Below are positions 26,270 through 28,754 of a DNA stretch of 28,754 nt, piece by piece. The DNA comes from a virus. The stretch is taken from positions 1 to 28,754 of IMG/VR virus record IMGVR_UViG_3300017963_000640; one strand, given 5' to 3'. The notes below the pieces were generated by a model. That model worked only from the letters and a program-made list of their open reading frames with translations, did not search any database and had not been told where the DNA came from. Every line of letters begins with the position of its first letter. Positions within the stretch are counted from its first letter, which is position 1. The position numbers and the translations under genes are program-made.

Positions 26270-26857
26270 ATGCCGTTTGAACGTCGAGAACAGAGTTATG
26301 CTGAGAGTCATGCTGTCACGAAGCATAATAAGAATGTGACCCGCCCGATCACGCGGATCGACAAGGAGATCGGGAAGAAGAAGCGTTACGGGGGGAAGAA
26401 GAAGAAGTTTACTGTGACGCGGATGCGGAACGGGATCAACAAGTATTTTGAACGGTGTGAGAAGCGGGACGAGCCGCCGACGATCAAGGGACTGATGATT
26501 TACCTGAAGATGGGTGCTCAGTCCTTTTATGATTATATCAAGTATCCGGAGTTCACGGAGTTGTTGGAACATACGAAGATGATCATCACGCATTGGTTCG
26601 AGCTGGACGTATATACGACCCAGGGACGGCCTGACGGGAAGATCGCTTACATGAAGAACATTCACAACTGGACAGACAGGATAGAAACGAAGAACGAGAA
26701 CATCGAGGTCCGGTTGACTGCGGAACAGGCAAGGGCGAAGATTGCTGCTTTGGCTCCGGCGTTGTTGGATATTTTGGATCAGAGTCCGGAGACAGTTCGG
26801 CAGATTGGCAAGGAAGAGGTTGAGGAAGCTGAATACGTTGAGGCAAGGAGAGTCTAA
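26270..26857 (+). CDS. Terminase small subunit
   Basis: ATG at 26270, six bases after AAAGGGG; 195 residues. After a basic N-terminus (KKKRYGGKKKKFTVTRMRNG) comes the domain of the phage small terminase/DNA-packaging protein group: INKYFERCEKRDEPPTIKGL, IYLKMGAQSFYDYIKYPEF (helix-turn-helix-like, DNA recognition) and GRPDGKIAYMKNIHNWTDRI, ending with acidic residues. It binds the packaging site and helps the large subunit start packaging. Gene order small subunit, short genes, large subunit is common. The site it binds may be the hairpin-rich region just upstream. Confidence 0.8.
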   Translation: MPFERREQSYAESHAVTKHNKNVTRPITRIDKEIGKKKRYGGKKKKFTVTRMRNGINKYFERCEKRDEPPTIKGLMIYLKMGAQSFYDYIKYPEFTELLEHTKMIITHWFELDVYTTQGRPDGKIAYMKNIHNWTDRIETKNENIEVRLTAEQARAKIAALAPALLDILDQSPETVRQIGKEEVEEAEYVEARRV

Positions 26858-27075
26858 TGGGTGGATACGAGAAGGTTGGTCAGACACCGGACGGGATTCC
26901 GATTAAGGTGAAGCGGGGGAAGGGTCCGAAGAAGCCGTCGCTTGCGGAGCGGGGAAAGGCATGGGCGAAGAAGGTTGGGAAGTCTGCCTTGAGCAACCTG
27001 CCGACCGGCTACGGGGTTTCGACTGAGAAGAAGGGCGTATTGCGGGGGAAGGATACGTTCATGAAGGAGTCGTGA
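26857..27075 (+). CDS. Basic protein of the packaging module, 72 residues
   Basis: ATG overlaps the terminase stop (TAATG). The sequence is highly basic (MGGYEKVGQTPDGIPIKVKR, then KGPKKPSLAERGKAWAKKVG) with no long hydrophobic segment. It might bind DNA. No family recognised; early-late junction genes of this kind are poorly known. Confidence 0.6.
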   Translation: MGGYEKVGQTPDGIPIKVKRGKGPKKPSLAERGKAWAKKVGKSALSNLPTGYGVSTEKKGVLRGKDTFMKES

Positions 27076-27329
27076 TGGAGCTGAAGGAAGAGATCACTTT
27101 ATTGGAGCGAAAGCTTGAGTTGCTGAAACAGATTATCGAGTTGGAGGCGACGTTGAATCTGTATCGGCCGTATCCGGTTTATCCGGTTTATCCGACCTAT
27201 CCCACGACACCGGTGAATCCACCGTGGCAGCCGTGGACGTATAGTTCGAGTAATACGGAGCGCAAATGTCATGGGACACTCGATTCAATGGGAAGCCCAC
27301 CGGAGGGGTTGCACGGTCAAGGCACTTGA
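27075..27329 (+). CDS. Coiled-coil plus Tyr/Pro-repeat protein, 84 residues
   Basis: ATG at 27075 coupled to the upstream stop (TGATG). Residues 1-28 form a heptad-rich coiled coil (MELKEEITLLERKLELLKQI); then a repeat of YPVYP units (residues 32-46: YRPYPVYPVYPTYPTTPV), a Trp/Pro segment and a Ser/Gly-rich tail. The coiled coil probably gives oligomers; the Tyr/Pro repeats resemble flexible adhesive or structural segments. Unknown function. Confidence 0.55.
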   Translation: MELKEEITLLERKLELLKQIIELEATLNLYRPYPVYPVYPTYPTTPVNPPWQPWTYSSSNTERKCHGTLDSMGSPPEGLHGQGT

Positions 27330-27351
27330 GCACGCGGTTCTTGAGATCGAG

Positions 27352-27486
27352 ATGAGAGCCGTCAAATATTGCAAGCATTGTGGATGGCCGGAGGAGGCAC
27401 ATGGAGACAGCGATTTTTCTGATAGCACTCGTGGGATGTTTGTTTATTCCTTCGATAACTGCCCAGGGTTTGAAGAAGACGTTTGA
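27352..27486 (+). CDS. 44-residue cysteine-containing protein (CKHCG...CPGF type)
   Basis: The ATG at 27352 is preceded by GAGATCGAG; a clear site is lacking. The sequence MRAVKYCKHCGWPEEAHGDS, with CPGFEEDV at the end, matches a short phage protein type with CxxC, H and C that I have seen in many phages. It overlaps the next frame by 86 bases, unusually much, so one of the two starts may be misplaced. Confidence 0.5.
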   Translation: MRAVKYCKHCGWPEEAHGDSDFSDSTRGMFVYSFDNCPGFEEDV

Positions 27487-27772
27487 GATCAAGACCATTA
27501 CCGAGGGGATGATGATTCCCTGGGGGTTGAGTTGGTTTCGTCCTGCGTCATACGCCAATCTTTTTTATAATGGAGAGCGGTATCTGGTGATTTGTTTCCG
27601 GCTGCCGTTTTATTGGCGGGAGCGGGACTTTTGTTCGATGAGGATTGTTTGGGGAGGGGCTGTGTTCCGGTGGGCGGTCGGGTATGATTGGCCGAAGATT
27701 GTTTGGATTCCGGACTATGAGATGGAGAGGAACAGCGACAGGGAGCCAGAGGGGGAGATAGATTATGTTTGA
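27401..27772 (+). CDS. Protein with signal or membrane N-terminus, 123 residues
   Basis: The ATG at 27401 has an excellent GGAGGAGGCAC site. Residues 1-20 (METAIFLIALVGCLFIPSIT) are a signal peptide or anchor. The rest is rich in aromatic residues and strands (GLSWFRPASYANLFYNGERY, FRLPFYWRERDFCSM, AVGYDWPKIVWIPDYEMERN). A start at 27509-27512 (MMIPWGLSWF) would remove the overlap with the preceding gene, but lacks a well spaced site. Function unknown. Confidence 0.55.
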   Translation: METAIFLIALVGCLFIPSITAQGLKKTFEIKTITEGMMIPWGLSWFRPASYANLFYNGERYLVICFRLPFYWRERDFCSMRIVWGGAVFRWAVGYDWPKIVWIPDYEMERNSDREPEGEIDYV

Positions 27773-28055
27773 TCATGTCTATTTGAGAAAGATCGCGATT
27801 ATGCCGGAGAAGGGAACCCTGTATTTCTGCGGGGTGGCCGAGAAGGGGAACGAGATGATGAATCTCAAGGCTTCCCTGCAGCCGTTCTTCAAATCCGACG
27901 GATCGTTTTTGGCCGGTGAGTTTTTGGAGTTGTTGAAGGAAACCCTTGCGAAAGACTTCGATGTGCATACCTGGAAGGTGAATATTCAGGATGAGGTCGT
28001 GGTCGGAAAGATAATGTCATGGCAGGAAAAGTTTGTGGAGCTTGGCTTGGTATAA
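27765..28055 (+). CDS. Hypothetical phage protein, 96 residues
   Basis: ATG overlaps the upstream stop by eight bases. Beta-rich N-terminus (MFDHVYLRKIAIMPEKGTLY) and helical C-terminus (FLELLKETLAKDFDVHTWKV). It resembles a small folded cytoplasmic protein. No family recognised. Confidence 0.6.
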   Translation: MFDHVYLRKIAIMPEKGTLYFCGVAEKGNEMMNLKASLQPFFKSDGSFLAGEFLELLKETLAKDFDVHTWKVNIQDEVVVGKIMSWQEKFVELGLV

Positions 28056-28156
28056 ATTGGGACGTTGTGTTCTGGTGGACCCTGGCATTGTTTGTCTCCG
28101 TCTGTGCGTGGATTGGTTTCTGGGAAGTCTGCAAGTGGGTATGGAATTTACTATGA
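28019..28156 (+). CDS. 45-residue Trp-rich membrane protein
   Basis: ATG at 28019 inside the previous gene (37-base overlap), weak GGAAAG upstream. After MAGKVCGAWLG come residues INWDVVFWWTLALFVSVCAW and IGFWEVCKWVWNLL: one strong transmembrane helix with eight Trp. The stop is followed by a 6-codon frame (MTGLEQ) whose TAA overlaps the terminase ATG, so it may link translation to terminase. Composition supports a real gene, but not securely. Confidence 0.45.
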   Translation: MAGKVCGAWLGINWDVVFWWTLALFVSVCAWIGFWEVCKWVWNLL

Positions 28157-28172
28157 CAGGATTGGAGCAGTA

Positions 28173-28754
28173 ATGAGCCGTCTTGACGAGCTAACAAAAT
28201 CTCTGGTCGACGTTTACTCCAAGCATCTCACTCCCTCTCAGCAAACGGAGTTGATCGAGGCTTTGGAGATCGTCGCCCATGAGAAGAAGTACAACCGCTT
28301 CGGATCCTTCTTTCCTGAGACAGGCCAATATCGGCGTGCTTTATATCAGAAGCATGTCGATTTTTTTAATGCGGGAGCAGACTACCGGCAGAGAGCGTTT
28401 ATCGCCGGAAACCGCGTCGGGAAGTCGGAAGCCGGTTGCTTTGAAACCGTCTGCCACGCAACGGGGCAATATCCGGATTGGTGGGAAGGCCATCGGTTTA
28501 ACAGGCCGGTCACGATCTGGGTCGGTGGTGACACGGTTACGACCTGTCGTGACATCATTCAGAAGAAACTGTTGGGAGAGCCCGGGGAACACGGATCCGG
28601 AATGCTCCCGAAAGAGTCGATCATAGAGGTTAAGACAAAACGGAACGTACCAGACGCGATAGAAATCATTCGCGTGCGTCATGCGTCTGGTGGCGTTTCG
28701 ACGATCACGCTCAAGACTTACGAGCAGGGACGGGTTGCTTGGCAGGGGGCTGAA
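28173..28754 (+). CDS. Terminase large subunit, N-terminal part (runs off the window)
   Basis: ATG at 28173 overlaps a TAA (TAATG). The 194 codons present contain FFPETGQYRRALYQKHVDFF, then Walker A at 78-85 (AGNRVGKS, in RAFIAGNRVGKSEAGCFET) and ATGQYPDWWEGHRFNRPVTI, WVGGDTVTTCRDIIQKKLLG and KTYEQGRVAWQGAE: the ATPase domain of the Terminase_6N group (epsilon15/BPP-1/T7 gp19-like). Walker B and the nuclease domain lie beyond the window. Motor for DNA packaging together with the small subunit at 26270. Confidence 0.9.
   Translation, partial: MSRLDELTKSLVDVYSKHLTPSQQTELIEALEIVAHEKKYNRFGSFFPETGQYRRALYQKHVDFFNAGADYRQRAFIAGNRVGKSEAGCFETVCHATGQYPDWWEGHRFNRPVTIWVGGDTVTTCRDIIQKKLLGEPGEHGSGMLPKESIIEVKTKRNVPDAIEIIRVRHASGGVSTITLKTYEQGRVAWQGAE

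Overview
The window is a fragment of a tailed double-stranded DNA phage (Caudoviricetes-like) genome. The host cannot be named from sequence alone, but nearly every gene has a strong GGAGG-type Shine-Dalgarno site, so it is a bacterium with ordinary SD-led translation. The evidence for a phage is a terminase small/large subunit pair at the right end, a LamG-type virion-like protein at the left end, a phage replication and recombination set in between, and dense packing of short genes with TGATG, ATGA, TAATG and TAGTG stop/start overlaps. No rRNA, tRNA, CRISPR array, integrase or transposase was seen.

Layout. (1) Positions 1-1004, + strand: the end of a late transcription unit (a truncated membrane protein, a LamG-like protein and a 49-residue single-pass membrane protein). 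(2) Positions 1023-1059: an intrinsic terminator facing the leftward genes. (3) Positions 1083-25673, - strand only: about 70 early/middle genes read leftward. (4) Positions 25674-26269: a 596-base divergent intergenic region packed with hairpins. (5) Positions 26270-28754, + strand: the start of the packaging module, from the terminase small subunit, through six short genes of unknown function, to the N-terminal third or so of the terminase large subunit.

The leftward block holds the DNA metabolism genes: a peptide deformylase (21271-21726), a DUF932-type protein (18283-19377), an HNH protein (15337-15645), a small PolA-like protein (14233-14712), a probable SSB (13554-14270), a PAPS-reductase/PP-loop protein (9541-10482), a replication-organiser-like protein (8641-9108), a DnaB/Twinkle-like helicase (7363-8241), a stand-alone CHC2-type zinc protein (6656-7138), a RusA resolvase (3307-3747), a RecB/Cas4-like PD-(D/E)XK nuclease (1908-2894) and an HExxH metalloprotein (1552-1896). 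No DNA polymerase catalytic domain and no primase catalytic (Toprim or AEP) domain is in the window. Between these lie many short conserved-looking phage genes, roughly fifteen of them with Cys-x2-Cys zinc-ribbon-like motifs.

Regulation seen in the sequence. A roughly 40-base repeat occurs four times (7312, 20930, 24547 and 25774), always in the leftward direction and always just upstream of a gene after a break in coding; it looks like a phage-specific promoter. Several leftward units end in GC-rich hairpins. A 200-base element at 5521-5717 can form mutually exclusive helices around an intrinsic terminator and looks like an RNA switch or attenuator. These two elements and the hairpin array beside the terminase genes are the best candidates for undescribed biology here.
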